In this document: piece by piece, positions 1 through 12,160 of the stretch | Numbering within the stretch: the stretch's first letter is position 1 | Layout: the number at the start of each line of letters is the position of its first letter | NCBI GenBank assembly: GCA_025093985.1 | Contig: JACAAK010000006.1 | Span: forward strand, 1,488,001-1,552,000 | Direction of reading: 5' to 3' | DNA: 64,000 bases | Origin: Calvatia gigantea | Lineage: Eukaryota; Basidiomycota; Agaricomycetes; Agaricales; Lycoperdaceae | Made by a program: the position numbers and the translations under genes | Notes under the pieces: generated by a model | The model's input: the letters and a program-made list of their open reading frames with translations, nothing else | Told to the model about the DNA's origin: nothing | Database searches by the model: none

Positions 1-916
1 CTTTTGGTGATCCTGACCTGGAAGTGCCATCATCTATCACCCCACGCATGAAATGTGTTGGACCGGGAAGTTTTGGAACACTTGCGAAGCTTGGGGATGA
101 GGTCCGCTGACCTCATCTCGGGACCAGTCAAACCAAGAAGGTAGGTACGAAAAGGTTATCAGAGAAATTGAAAGCACTCCGCTTGTGCACAGAAACTTAG
201 GTACCCCGGGTGCAGAGATATACCCAAGACCTGTCGCTGGTTATTAGATTTGTAGTGATATCTAAGGGTGTATTTCATTGCCCCGAAAGCGATGCCGTCA
301 GTGAGATAATAGATGTATTGAGTTGGATCAGCCATGGATGACCTTCATGGTTAACACAATGGATGTTTCAGAGGACTGTGGGTGGGTGCGGAGTGAGTTT
401 GTCCTTCCATTACGTCTCCACTGGAAATCGATACAGAAGTCCCTTGGGTGATCCTCGTTGCTTAAAATATCTGTGGGCCTTTATTGACAGGCCAGACCAG
501 TCGCATCGGTCAAAGAATGAGCTCAGACCAGAGGACTTCACCTCTTCCCCTTTGTCTCTTTGCTGCAATATTCTTACTGACCGTATTTCGACGTTCCCTC
601 CCTTAGCGGGGTTGTACATTCCCCTCAAGAGTATCCTCTAGAGGAGCAGTTTGTCACGTTGACCAAAAGGAGGCATCCTAAGTGGAACCTGTGGCAATTT
701 TTGGGGGCCAAGGATTCAAATATTCAACTGTGGGTCATGAGTTCATACGGGATCCACACGGACACGTTACTTTTTTGTACCGAACAAGCCTACACCTGGA
801 CAGTAAGCCAAGTATATCGGCATATCAAGGGAACACATATGTATACAACCAAATATCTCGTGATCATGGCTTGTCAGTACGGAGATGACCAAAGTTTCAA
901 GAGTGGATGTAAGGCT
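1..916. other. No recognisable gene
   Basis: Short open frames exist on both strands, the longest about 140 codons at 659-1087 (+). None has a recognisable domain, a signal peptide, or plausible splice-joined continuation. A gene cut by the window edge cannot be excluded. Confidence 0.4.
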
Positions 917-2619
917 TCACTCGACCGCGAGATCATCATAACCAGGCATCCCAGAGCACGAGAAGCACTTTCCGCTGTTCTTCAGCCTATGCAAGATCTC
1001 CTGCCAAGCACAACACATGCCCGCCATACCCTCATACAAACTCCAGGGATGATCTGGTGTTGTCATTTCCCCCTTCCTGACCAATGAGCTCGCGTAAGTT
1101 GCTAAATGAGCCAAATGCGCAGCTTGCGTAAAATATGGCCTGCTTCCTGTGGAGCTCGGGGGGCTCGCAGCTGGAGTAGACTCGGACGATGACGGAAGAC
1201 CACAGGGCTCATCCAAGACACCTGACGCCGAGAGAAGTCCGTAGATGGAGCCTGCGATTCCATGGCACAAACCGACTCCCTTACGGAGTAGACCGTGCAT
1301 GTACACCACTGCGCACCCTCGCTGAAGAGCCACTACGAAACGGTCCTTCTGTCGGTCTGTCAATCCTGTCGTAACACCGAGTGTTATCGACAGGCGCAAA
1401 ATTGTCGAGAGCAGAATAAGCATTGCTGTAGCGCCATGGCACCATCTGTAGGGTAGAGTCTACCTGAGCCACAAGGCCGCAACTTTTTTACATAGAACTT
1501 ACTGTACTAATTCATGCTCTCCTGAGGTTGTTTGAATCGAGGGGGGAGCTTTTGTCGACCAATTACCAGCACGATCCTGACAATTGACAAGCCACTCGAT
1601 AGTTTGAACGATTTCGGGCATGTGTTCTGTGGTGGTTGGGGTCGGACAACGCAGTAACATTTGCAATATGCCAGCTGCGTGCTGATTCGAGCATTATCTT
1701 TCAAAGCAGAAGGTGATAGACTTGCCTATGCCATGAGCACCTCCAAGGTATCGTTTGCCATGCCAGGACCACATTAAAGGAGGAGAGTTGTTATCGCTAG
1801 ATTCAGAACGATATGCTTTCGCCCCGAGCTTTCCTCGGTGTATAATAGACTGAGCAATCGCTCCCAGGGTAGCATCCGATAGTAGCCCTCTGCATGACTC
1901 TAGGTCTTGATATGCTTCGTTGCCGGGATCATGACCACCGTCTCTGGACTCAGAAAGGGTCCGCTCTCCCGCTTTCTCCAAATTTCCCCTCAGGCGAAGG
2001 AGTGCGTATAAAAAGCCCGCACGGCCATAGAGTACTTCACAACCATCATCGTTCATAAATTCTCTGTCGTCATCCTCTATGGCCTCTATTGCCTTCTGAA
2101 GAAGATCCAAACATCTTTTCCAAGAGAACCTCGCAAAAAGTGTTTGTTCCCCGATGGGATACCGGCTCAAGATGAGGGTAGCGACTCCAATAGGGGTTTC
2201 CAAAAACGATGCGTGTGCCCCATCGCGGATGGTGGGAGGACCCGGGGCGCCGTAATGAAATACGGAAGCTAGGTGGTGGTCAGCGAGGGATATGAGGAGG
2301 TCAGGTGAGAGGAGGTCTTGATTTTGTTGGCCCTCCTGAGGACAAATCGGATAAGCTGCGCCGACGCTCGGCTAACGTCATCTCCATGAGCGCAACACCT
2401 ATACAACACAGTTCATTCATGCTATATCCATATTTCACAGGTGCACCCACCAGGATCCCCAACATACACACTTTCTCTTCTCCCTTCGTCCGTCCCCGCA
2501 TGCTCCTGGACCCTCTGTACATTCCTCCTCAAAGCATTTTCAATGTCCTTCTCGACATCAGCCCACTCATTCTCCTTTGGGGGTCCGGTGAAGAGGCGAA
2601 TGTATCTTTGCCCAGACAT
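917..2619 (-). CDS. LanC-like (LANCL family) protein, probable one-base frameshift
   Basis: Eukaryotic LanC-like proteins are relatives of bacterial lantibiotic cyclases: an alpha/alpha barrel with a zinc site that adds glutathione or other thiols to dehydroamino acids. Seen here: the start at 2619 leads into an N-terminal block with YVGDPG, then GVALME after an intron. The segment 1694-2203 carries WHGKRYLGGAHGIGKS. Around 1507-1690 another frame gives GILQMLLRCP and WLVNCQDRAGNW, then RWCHGATAM (about 1436-1450) and GLCHGIAG, which supply the zinc ligands Cys, Cys and His. The end, SLYEGMAG...GMPGYDDL, is the usual LANCL terminus. Three or more introns are needed. Between GVALME and SLADHHLASVFHYG the frame shifts by +1 near the A4/T4 run at 2322-2325 with no convincing intron. 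Family assignment is firm; exact exon ends are not. Confidence 0.85.
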
Positions 2620-3493
2620 GGAATATGTAGCGAATGTCTGAGGATGACGGATTTAAGATTTAAGTATTTCTTGTTGTTAAGTAGGTCTGACGTCACTGAA
2701 TTATCCCACTTGTTCTCACCTCTTACGTCGTTGATTTGTCTTTTGTCCTCCGTACACTCAAATCAGCGGAACCTTAAGGGTATATCCCTCAGGCTTCCAA
2801 GAAGGCTCCTTGAACCTCCCACCATTAAAGGAGGCGTCGTGTAACCCATCATCGATTCATCATCGAGCGGCCATGCTGTTTGTTGTACTTACCAACCTCG
2901 GAAAAAAATCGGCGGATTAGACCCTCTACCGCCCCCCATATGCTCGGCCTGCCGAAACTTGGAATGTTTTTGCTTCCTTGGTGTTGTCTAAAATCCAAAA
3001 TTGGGACGTTTCTGCAGGCGGCTTTCCGACATTAAAAACCGAAGAAATTACTTTGGCTTTCTGTGCCGGTGGCTCCGCATACCGCTCTTTCTCGCCCCCA
3101 CATTGTTACGCCACGTATCTGCTACACCTTCATTTGCATTAGAACAGATACACAAAGATATCTATTTCATAGTTTGAGTTTTAACAAAACTGTTTTTAAA
3201 TGACAAATCCACACGCTTGGGAGTCACTACAAAATCAACAAAAGGAGTGCTTTAAAAATGTACTACTGTCCAGAAAAAAAGAGTCCGAAGCTATGAATGA
3301 GTGCGGTATACAATCTATGAACCGAGGTTTTGAAAGGAGAAGAATAATTAGAACAACACTGCACAACTACGGTATCCCAGGATGCGATATATGCTAGCCA
3401 AAAAAAGGCTTAACAACATCAATTGAACTGGACCATTGCATCCCATCCATCACGAAGGAGTCCCATATTTTTCTCACTTCGATGCATGCAAAT
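2620..3493. other. Intergenic, no gene seen
   Basis: AT-richer spacer between the LanC-like gene and the 3' end of the first oxidase. The 65-codon frame at 3200-3397 (+) shows no known motif. Confidence 0.5.
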
Positions 3494-6056
3494 TTAATAC
3501 CGTTGTCCAGGTGTAAGGTTGGTCCTCGCATAGGGATCATAGTTCACCTGCTGCATCTGGTGATTCCCATCCGCATACCCACTCACCCCACTCGCTCTCG
3601 GGTCATCCCTATACATACCCATCCCAACTGGATCACCAAAGCTCGCTGTACTCGCGTTCCACGCATGACTCCTATTCTCCTGGTTCAGAGGAATAAACGA
3701 ACTCGAATCCGAAGGAGCCATCATATGCCCCCTCTGATCCGTGCTTCCAGCAGCATAACCCATACCGATCGATGCAGGAGGCGCGGAGTACGAAGGTCCA
3801 GCAGTAGTCGAGGGAACATACTTTCCACGCCCGCCATTTCGTCGTCTGCGGAGGAAGATGATCACACCAGCCACGATGGCTCCGAGAACCGCAACAGCAC
3901 CAACGATTCCACCAACAATCGCTCCAGTGGACATCTTCGAGCCACCAGTTGAATTGGCGTTATCACTACCGGAAGCACCACCAGCAGCACCACCATTCAC
4001 ACCGTCACGACGGATGCTATCAGGGAGCACGCTTGCGGCTTGAGTAGGCTGAGGACCAATTTGTCCGTTACCGACAATGAGGTAAGTCCCGTTACTGGGG
4101 ATGCCGTCGATCACGACATAGAGGAATGCGGGTCCGGGTTGCAAGATGTATGGGTTAGGAGGGGGTTGTGCGACGTGCAAAGTGATGGTCTGGTCCTCAT
4201 TGACGGTATAGGTATTGTTGAGTTGGACGTATCGTTGTCCCATATTCATAGCATGAGTCGTGAATCCACCACGGATGAGTACGACTTTTGTCTTATCCGC
4301 GGCGTCGTTCGCTGTACCGGAATACGAGGACGAAGGAATGGTCATGTCGAATGGGCTTCCTCCATACGAAAGGGTCTTGGGCACACCAGAGGGCGAGGGG
4401 CGGGTCGTAGCGGAGAAGTAGGGCGGGTAGAAGATTTCAGCTTTGTACGTAGTCGGGAAAATAGTTGTGAGGTTGACGTCAACGTTAGGATTGGAGCCGG
4501 CGATCAAGACCGATGCATCAGGAAGAAGCATAGCAGAAGAGTGATAAAGTCGAGCAATATTCGATGTTTCAAATCCTTTGTTGGACCATCGTTGTCCTGC
4601 AGGGGCCTCGGGGTCGTACAGCGCCGGTGTACCAACGGGACCGGAGGCCAATGATTCTCCAAACGGCATGAGGTCATAGGAAGGTGTCTGACCTGTCATT
4701 TGCGAGTATCCAGCCGTTCCGTTCAGACCACCGTTGACAACAAGGAGTTTGCCATCAGGAAGAATGATGAATTGTCCCATAGTTCGACCTTCGAGCATGT
4801 CGTCGTCTTGAACGTAGACGGCAGGTTTGCCATCCTGATGCTCGGGTGTGATACGTTGGCAGTCTTTCGATGCAGGGTATTCCCAGGTGTTGATGTTGGG
4901 GTTGGCGTAGCTACCCCATGCAGCATCTGGCATATCGGAACCTCCACAGAAAAGGATGGTCGGGGTATAGTTGTTGGCGGGGGTCAAAGGGAGCATGGCA
5001 GTTGCACCGGAAGCAGGATATACACGAGCTACATTATTTGGCATATCCGGGAAAGGCGTCTCAACGTTGGCATTGTAGTCCCATAATACTAAGTTCGTGT
5101 AATTAGCTGAATGCACTCAAGAGGAGGGGAAAAAAACGACGCACCAGTCGACACGTTTGCCTGGACGAAGAGCTTTCCGGAGGGCATTAGGAAGGTGTGC
5201 GCATACGCGTTGAGGCCGGAAGTTTGGATCAAGAATTTGAACGTCTTGGGGGGGTCTGGTCGTGGCGGGTAGAACTCGTAAGTACAGTCGGCTGCGCCAC
5301 CCTCAAACTCCGGATCGGTATTGGGATAATTCCTATTGATATAACCTCCGTTCACGAAGCCGCCAATGATAATAACGCTTCCGTCCTGCAACGCCTCAGC
5401 AGCAGAGTACCACCTTCGTCTCTGCATGGCTAGAACCGTGTCGTCATCAAACCATTGACATTTGGGGTCGTTTAAGTTGTCTGAGGAGGAGCAGGGGCTA
5501 AGGACGCGAATAGCCTTAGCTCCGTCAAAATCCTGGTATTCGGGATCCCAAGTCACCGAAGAACCGTCGGGATTTTTCCCTGTGTTTCCTCCCCGGCCAA
5601 CCGCGTTATTCCCACCAAAGGTCACATAGGAGCCGTTGGGCAGGTGCATGCCAGACGAGCAAAACACGTTGCTCCTGACATCCATCAAATCAGTTTGGTG
5701 AGTGTTTAAATCCCTTAAAAAAAGTTTCGTATGAGCACTTCTTCCGCATGGTACGGCGTGCAAACCACGCACCATACTGAACCCCAGGCAGGATGCCCTT
5801 TAATAGTGGCGGCATTTCCTTCGGCCTTGTCCAGAATGTACACCTTCTCCTCGTTCCCAACGAACATCTAATAATGAGTTGCTCATCGTCAGCTCAAGGT
5901 GGGTTGATTCCTGAGAACATGACACACCATCATCGCGCTAACTCCAGTATCCCCTCCATCTGCAAACGAGCCTGCGGTTGCCGAGAGAGCTGGAACCACC
6001 CAGCTCAAGGCAAGAGCCAGGCGCAAAGCAATAAACAGCCGTGAAAAGCCAGACAT
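3494..6056 (-). CDS. Copper radical oxidase (glyoxal-oxidase type, AA5_1), membrane-anchored
   Basis: Oxidises small aldehydes or alpha-hydroxycarbonyls and yields H2O2 outside the cell. Four exons: 5928-6056, 5773-5867, 5145-5713 and 3494-5088; introns are 60, 59 and 56 nt, giving about 795 residues. The start at 6056 gives a hydrophobic signal peptide ending near ALSATAGSF. Active-site residues of the family are present: Cys in NVFCSSGMHLPNGSY and Tyr in RRRWYSAAEAL (the Cys-Tyr cofactor), Tyr-His in ARLYHSSAM, and His in FTTHAMNMGQR. A DUF1929-like C-terminal domain follows. The tail has a Ser/Gly linker, one membrane helix (around GAIVGGIVGAVAVLGAIVAG), an Arg-rich stop-transfer and a Ser/Pro-rich cytoplasmic end, as in membrane-bound Glo1-type enzymes. 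All frames join cleanly. It forms a tandem pair with the next gene. Substrate unknown. Confidence 0.95.
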
Positions 6057-7301
6057 TCACGGTGTAAGATATGGGGTTGTAAGGTAGGGTAAAAGGCAAG
6101 GATATGTGATTATTGAAGAGGAAATTCAACAATTATCCCCTTGAAATGTTGTATGATGTAGTCGTGAAGAAAAATGGTCACAGGAGGAGGCCAAGATAAG
6201 AGGCAAAAAGGAAAGGGGAGGGAGTGAGATGGAGGAAGAGGACAAAGTGTGGATGATGGGGGGGAAGGAGACGATCAAACCGGCAGACGGTCCCACGCGG
6301 CCGGAAATAGACTACAACGGCCACAAGTCAATATTTCCCGCACACAACCGCTCCTGTGACGGCCTGGGTCATGATTGTTCCCGTTGCCATTTCTCTACAT
6401 ATATGTACAACTGCCAAGCGTTGAACGTTGGGCGCTCAACCCACAAATGCTACATCATACGTCGAGAACTGATTCTGCCTGGGAATTCGAACTCTGGGGA
6501 ACATTCAATTTCTTGTTTTTTTTGAAGGGTGGTTTCAGGCCGTGCAGGGCTTGCAATGCTGCGGTGCCTGGACGGGCCAACTAAGCGCCGACTCATCAGT
6601 GCACTGCCTCCCTGCCGGACGCCGGGAGGGCGGTGAAGATTTACCGTTTTCGGAATAATGTTGAACTTCAGAAGACTTCGGACTATCTTCAGTCTTCCCA
6701 GCTGGCCCTCGGCTGGCCCGGAAGCAGCCTAGAGGCCTGGTTGAATTAAAGCTGCCAACTCTGCCGAGTTGCTAACCGCCGCCTAAGTTACCCATCACCA
6801 TCACCATCAGATCTGTCCAAATTCGGGGAACTTTGAGACGGACACGGAGCAGAACGGCCCAACACCGGCGACTTATTTGGTGCACCACCAGCTCCTAATG
6901 CTACTCCCCCTTTCCGACGTCAACAATGACAAGGGAAAATCCTATTATTTTTGGTTTACAACTGCTGCACCTCAGTGGAAAAAAAGAGCGTGTGTGTTTC
7001 AAGAAAATAAGTCCAAAATGAGTGTGGGTTGGTCCATTGCCAAAAGAGAAATCGTCCATGGATGTCCAAGGATCGTCGTACCACTATCTAAGAGTTGGCA
7101 ACATTCTAAAAGGAATGCAAAGTATGAAAAAGCCCGAATGATCGAGGTTAAGTGCGACACGAAAACATCAAGTGTAACATGCGGAAACATGCAAAAAATC
7201 TCAAGGTGCAAAAGTCCTTATGCTGGTGTAGACAAGAAAGTGGGAAAAGGGGTCCGGAAAAAAAATGTCCATCGCTGAAAAATCACAACTCACTATAACC
7301 C
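6057..7301. other. Intergenic, upstream region of the first copper radical oxidase
   Basis: About 1.2 kb separating the two same-strand oxidases; it must hold the promoter of the first and the 3' UTR of the second. The 133-codon plus-strand frame at 6877-7278 is Lys-rich and resembles no known family, so it is not called a gene. Confidence 0.5.
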
Positions 7302-9903
7302 TCAGTGCTTAAACCCAGGAGCCGTCGGACTCTGCGCAGACAACATAGGCTGAGTAGTCGGACTCCAAGGAGGTGTCGCAACATATGGATCATACGTCTC
7401 TTCCGAATCCCTAAAACTCGCCGTCGATGCCCTCCCATCATAACTCAGGCTCACACTACTCCCATTCCACGCATGACTCGAATTATCATGCTTCATCGGC
7501 AAGAACACACTCGAATCTGAACTTCTCGTTCCCGGACCGTACGCCGGCGGTCCAGTAGCTACAAGCCCTCCAACCCCCACTCCATTAGCACCAGGAGCTG
7601 AACCACCATTGTTACTCGTGAACCTCGCAGCGGTGCTCATAGCATATTCAGCGTTAGAAGGACGCGCCTTATGTTGTGCAGCACGCCTTCTCCGAACCAC
7701 GAAGATTCCAATGATCGCACCGAGTAGGCCTATCACAGCAATGGCACCTACCACACCTCCAATAACCGTCGCTGTATTGGTTGAAGAATTACCGGTTGTA
7801 TCGCCTCCACCAACGAAACCTCCTTCAGCAGAACCCTTAGCACCGTCAGCCCGAACGCTATCAGGGAGTGTACTAGCCGACGAGGTCGGTTGCTTGCCAA
7901 TTTGTCCATTACCGACGATAACATAGGAACCGTTCGACGGGATGCCGTTAACAACGGTGAAAAGGAATGCCGGACCAGGTTGGAAGACGTATGGATTCGG
8001 AGGTGGTTGTGCAACATGGAGAACGATGGTACCATCCTCCTTGACGGTGAACGTATTTTTAAGTTGCATTGCTCGCTGGCCCATATTCATGGCATGTGTC
8101 GTGAATCCACCACGGATGAGAGTGACCATCACACTCTCGGCAGCGTCATTACTCGAACCGGAATAAGAAGTGGGAGGAATAGTAAGGTCAAAGGCATTAC
8201 CACCAGTACGATAGGGTCTTAGGCATCCCGGTGGGCTGAGGGCGAGTCTTGGCAGCGAAATAAGGAGGGTAAAAGATTTCAGCTCTGTAAGTGGTCGGGA
8301 AAATGGTAGTGAGGTTGACATCAACGTTGGGATTGGAACCAGCAACAAGAACCGAAGCGTCAGGAAGAATCATGGCGGAGGAATGATAAAGCCGCGCAAT
8401 CTTGGAGGTATCTAAACCAGCATTCGACCAACGTTTTCCCTTGGGAGCCTTGGGATCATAGATAGCGGGTCTACCAACCGGTCCAGATGCCAAAGACTCG
8501 CCGTAAGGCATGAGATCGTAAGATGGTGTTTGTCCAGTGGCTTGAGCATAGCCAGCTGTGCCGTTCAAGCCACCATTGATAACCAACAATTTAAGGTCCG
8601 GAAGAGCAATAAACTGGCCCATCGTTCGTCCTTCCAGCATGTCATCATCCTGTTCGTAAGCAACATTGGACCCATCCTTGGGCTCCGGGGTGATACGTTG
8701 GCAATCCTTGGAGGCGGGATACTCCCATGTGTTGATGAATGGGAACGAATAGTTGCCGTAAGCGTATTCGGGCATATCGCTGCCGCCGCAAAATAGGATG
8801 GTTGGATTGTAATCATTGTCAGGGGTAAGAGGAAGCATAGAGACGGCACCCGTGGCAGGGTAAACGCGAGCAACATTATGGGGCATGGCAGGAAGGGGGG
8901 TCTCGACGTTGGCATTATAATCCCAGAGGACTGCGAAGATGTGAGCATCCTAGCAGCCACGCGCGGAAAAACAACACACCGGTAGACACGTTAGCTTGAA
9001 CGAAGAGCTTTCCTGACGGCATGAGGAAAGTATGGGCGTAAGCATTTAAGCCAGACGTTTGAACCAGGAAACGGAAAGGCTTCGGATCTTCATTCCGTGG
9101 GGGATAGAACTCGTACGTGCATTCAGCAGCACCACCCTCGAACTCAGGATCCTTGTTAGGATAATTCCGGTTGACATAACCACCGTTTGCAAAACCACCA
9201 ATGATGATGACATTCCCGTCTTCCAGTGCTTCAGCAGCTGAATACCACCGCCTTCTACGCATGGAAAGAATGGTCGGCTCATCAAACCATTGACATTGCG
9301 CCGAGTTCATGTTGTCCGCGGACTTGCAAGGGTTCAAGATGCGAATGGCCTTGGCACCGTCAAAGTCCTGGTACTCCGAGTCCCAATCCGCCGCGCCGTT
9401 ATTTGGATTGAATTGTGAACCAATGTTACCGCCTCTACCCACAGCGCCATTGCCACCCATGGCGATGTAAGACCCATTCGGTAGATGCATCCCAGACGAG
9501 CAGAACACATTCGTCTTTACATCCATCACATCAACTTGATGCGTGTTCAAATCCCTAACGCCAACGCATTAAAAAAAAATCAACTACTCGAAGGACACCC
9601 CTTCGGATTTCAACCGGGGCAACTTACCAAACAGAACCCCAAGCAGGATGCCCTTTGACCTGAGCAGCGTTCCCCTCCGCCTTGTCCAACATATATACCT
9701 TTTCTTCATTTCCAACAAACATCTAAATATCGGGAGGACTGTCATTCCGGTTATAGCAGGAGAGAACAGAATTAGGAACACACCATCATGGCGCTCACGA
9801 GGGTGTCTCCGCCATCGGCAAATGACCCGGGTTTTTGCGCGACGACGTGCATCGAGGCGGATACAAGCCAAAGGAAAACAAAGGAGAGTTGCTGGCGAAG
9901 CAT
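7302..9903 (-). CDS. Second copper radical oxidase (AA5_1), membrane-anchored, with a one-base frameshift
   Basis: Tandem paralogue of the preceding oxidase with the same architecture and intron positions. Exons: 9784-9903, 9628-9722, 8980-9554 and 7302-8930; introns 61, 73 and 49 nt. The start at 9903 gives a signal peptide (FVFLWLVSASMHVVA). Catalytic blocks are intact: NVFCSSGMHLPNGSY, RRRWYSAAEAL, ARLYHSSAM and FTTHAMNMGQR. The C-terminus has a membrane helix (about VIGGVVGAIAVIGLLGAI), an RRRR stop-transfer and a Ser-rich tail. Defect: after PKTLSY one extra base (8205 or 8206) makes the frame end at TAA 8197-8199, just before the final catalytic His domain. Coding length is 2419 nt, exactly one more than 806 codons. 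Unless this is a sequence error the enzyme would lose its copper-ligand His and membrane anchor. Confidence 0.92.
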
Positions 9904-11755
9904 CTCGCCGTGGAGTGGCTATGACAAGGAAACAGAAGGTAACGAGAGGAAAGTAGAACAAGCACAATGGCCAGAGCAGAAACTTTGACGTTAAAACCCG
10001 TCCGAGACCCCGGCCACCACATTTAATGTTCGGCCCTCTCAATTTAATTGACCCTGCAGGCGAAGACAGCTCAGCTCAAGTGCGTTGCTTGTTTCATGCC
10101 AATAACGTTGGAACAAAAATTTCTGCCTACTACACCTCACTTCATGTACTTCAGCACCCAATCCACAATCCACGTACCGTGGCATATACCTGACAATTGC
10201 AGCTTGACCCTTCTTTCACGCAAAATTCATTGCCCTCCATTTTGTGTAATCTGCCAAATTTAGCGCGAAGGACTCCAGGGCCGAGCTCACGGGCCCGCCT
10301 TACTTAGAGTTGGTTGAATTTGTGGAACCCAACAACTCGTCGGAGGCTCTTGTTAGTTCCTTGAGTTGGCTGGGGCCTCAAAGTTTCAGAGATGCGCAAG
10401 ACAAAGCGAGTTTCCCTTTACCGCAAACTTGCTGAGAATACCTCTTCACTGTTTCATCACCTAAGAATGAACGTGATTGCACTGCATCGACACGGCCGTA
10501 AGCAACAGTTCAAGAGTCCAGGGCGTGTTTAGGCCTCCTCCATGGTTGTAGTGGACAAACGTCGTCACTAAATCCCTCCGTTTTCAATCTCAAGTTCACG
10601 ACGTCCAAGGATACTTGATGTTTGGTCTTGCACCGCTCACCGCCACGACGACCAGAACTTCCTGGGTTTCTATCTAAAAATAGCCACGGCTCGAATAGTT
10701 TAAGATAGACTTCTGCTTTATGCCTCACTCATTCTTAACACGGTTTGACGGCAGAATTACCAATACAAAAACACCCACATATTTTACCCCCAAACCCATC
10801 CTAAAATACTCGTTAAAAAACTGTGTCTCCGCTGACACCCAGAGCACCCAATGGACAGATTCCTTTTCCCAGGCGACAACTACGGACTACTTCCGTTACC
10901 TCCTATGACCAAGAAAATCAAGCATAAACGGGACGAGTCTATTACTGTACACTTCAACGTAGAACAATATGTCGATGTGCGTTGACGTGGACAAGACCTG
11001 GTAAGGCATGAGACCTATGGTCCATCGTTCACACAGGTTGCCCCGAGGATGACATCACCGAGTCTGGAGAAGTCGCAACCATCAAACCGCGAAACCTTCT
11101 ATCACGTTGTTGCTGGATAGGAGTGCAGACGCCATCATCATCATCATCATAACCTTGTATCACGTTTTCAGAATCCTTCTTTTGTGCCCTTCTATTTCTC
11201 TGAAAATATTTCCAACAAAAACACATGTTGAAGACGAAGTTCTGAACGAAGCTATCAGTTGTCAACGAGCATGTCATCATTGACTAGTTGACTCCTTGAT
11301 AACATGACCCGCGGGTCCTATCTCGAGCCCGAGCTCACCTTGCAGGACTGGCAAAGCACCCGTCAGCAAAGCTGCAGATCACAATTCAAGGATTGCGGAT
11401 AAAAATATATATGCGTTGACCTTGGAATTGATGATGAACTGCTGAGCTACAGAAGCAACCTACAGGTACTATCATGTACTATCCTCTCGAGTTACTAACC
11501 ATTGCCAATGTCATAAGCCACGGAACTATATTGTGTAGGAAGAATGTGATTGATTACCTCAAAACTTCCATTGACCAGCCGGTACACGTTATCAGACAGA
11601 GTTGGACACATCGATATTCGATATCAATTGAGAAATTCTTCTCCGGCGCCTTACCAAATATCTGAGTTGGTCAGGTCAGTCTGCTGGGTCACGGTTGGCC
11701 GCTAGTCTCCGTCCTGTGATGATCGATAATTAAGTACTAAGTAGTCATCGTCGCA
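9904..11755. other. Intergenic, no gene seen
   Basis: Contains the upstream region of the second oxidase and about 1.5 kb of featureless DNA. There is a short (ATC)n run at 11132-11150. No frame has a recognisable domain. Confidence 0.5.
11132..11150. repeat. (ATC)n microsatellite
   Basis: Six tandem ATC-type units read directly from the sequence. No known function. Confidence 0.8.
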
Positions 11756-11763
11756 GAAGCAAT
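11756..11763. repeat. Left target-site duplication of the MITE
   Basis: The octamer GAAGCAAT directly precedes the left inverted repeat and recurs at 12153-12160 directly after the right one. Confidence 0.85.
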
Positions 11764-12152
11764 AGGACCCTGGATAATCCCTATATATGCTGTGTACAAA
11801 TTCGGACAAAAACTGGCCAAAAAACGGCTTTGACCTGTGTACAGGTTCGGACAAATACCGCCCGCCGCAGGCGGAGCCTAAAGGCAAAGTTCGGACAAAA
11901 GTCGACCCAGGAGGTCCTCGAGGGGAGGGGGGGGTTGAGGGGACTCTTGCAGGGGATTTTTTGCCTTTTTTGGACCTCAGGTTCGGACAAATACGACCAT
12001 TTTTTGGTAGGCTGGGAAGTCCGAACTTGCACCAGCGGCTGGGTACAAGTTCGGACAAAAAACCCCATTTCTGCAGGTGCCAGGTCCGGACAAAAACTTG
12101 GCCAAAAACCCGAATTTTGTACACAGCCTATATAGGGATTATCCAGGGTCCT
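11764..12152. mobile_element. 389-bp MITE-like non-autonomous DNA transposon
   Basis: The left end (11764-11805, beginning AGGACCCTGGATAATCCC) is inverted at the right end (12110-12152) with one mismatch and one length difference over about 42 bp. The element is flanked by a perfect 8-bp direct repeat. An 8-bp duplication is typical of hAT-like elements (also of P elements), so hAT is the best guess, though the TIR is long for that superfamily. The interior has a subterminal motif TTCGGACAAA at 11801, 11846, 11890, 11982 and 12050, a variant at 12085, and one inverted copy near 12017. Such repeats are where hAT transposases usually bind. The interior is too short for a transposase; open frames across it only reflect the motif repeats. 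The near-perfect ends and duplication suggest a recent insertion. Confidence 0.88.
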
Positions 12153-12160
12153 GAAGCAAT
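12153..12160. repeat. Right target-site duplication of the MITE
   Basis: Second copy of GAAGCAAT, immediately after the right inverted repeat. Confidence 0.85.

Noticed and set aside
3482..5106. Long plus-strand frames across the first copper radical oxidase (for example 4040-4654)
   Set aside because: They are antisense shadows of a gene whose domains, splice sites and catalytic residues all lie on the minus strand.
7609..8222. Plus-strand frames across the second oxidase
   Set aside because: Antisense shadows, as for the first copy.
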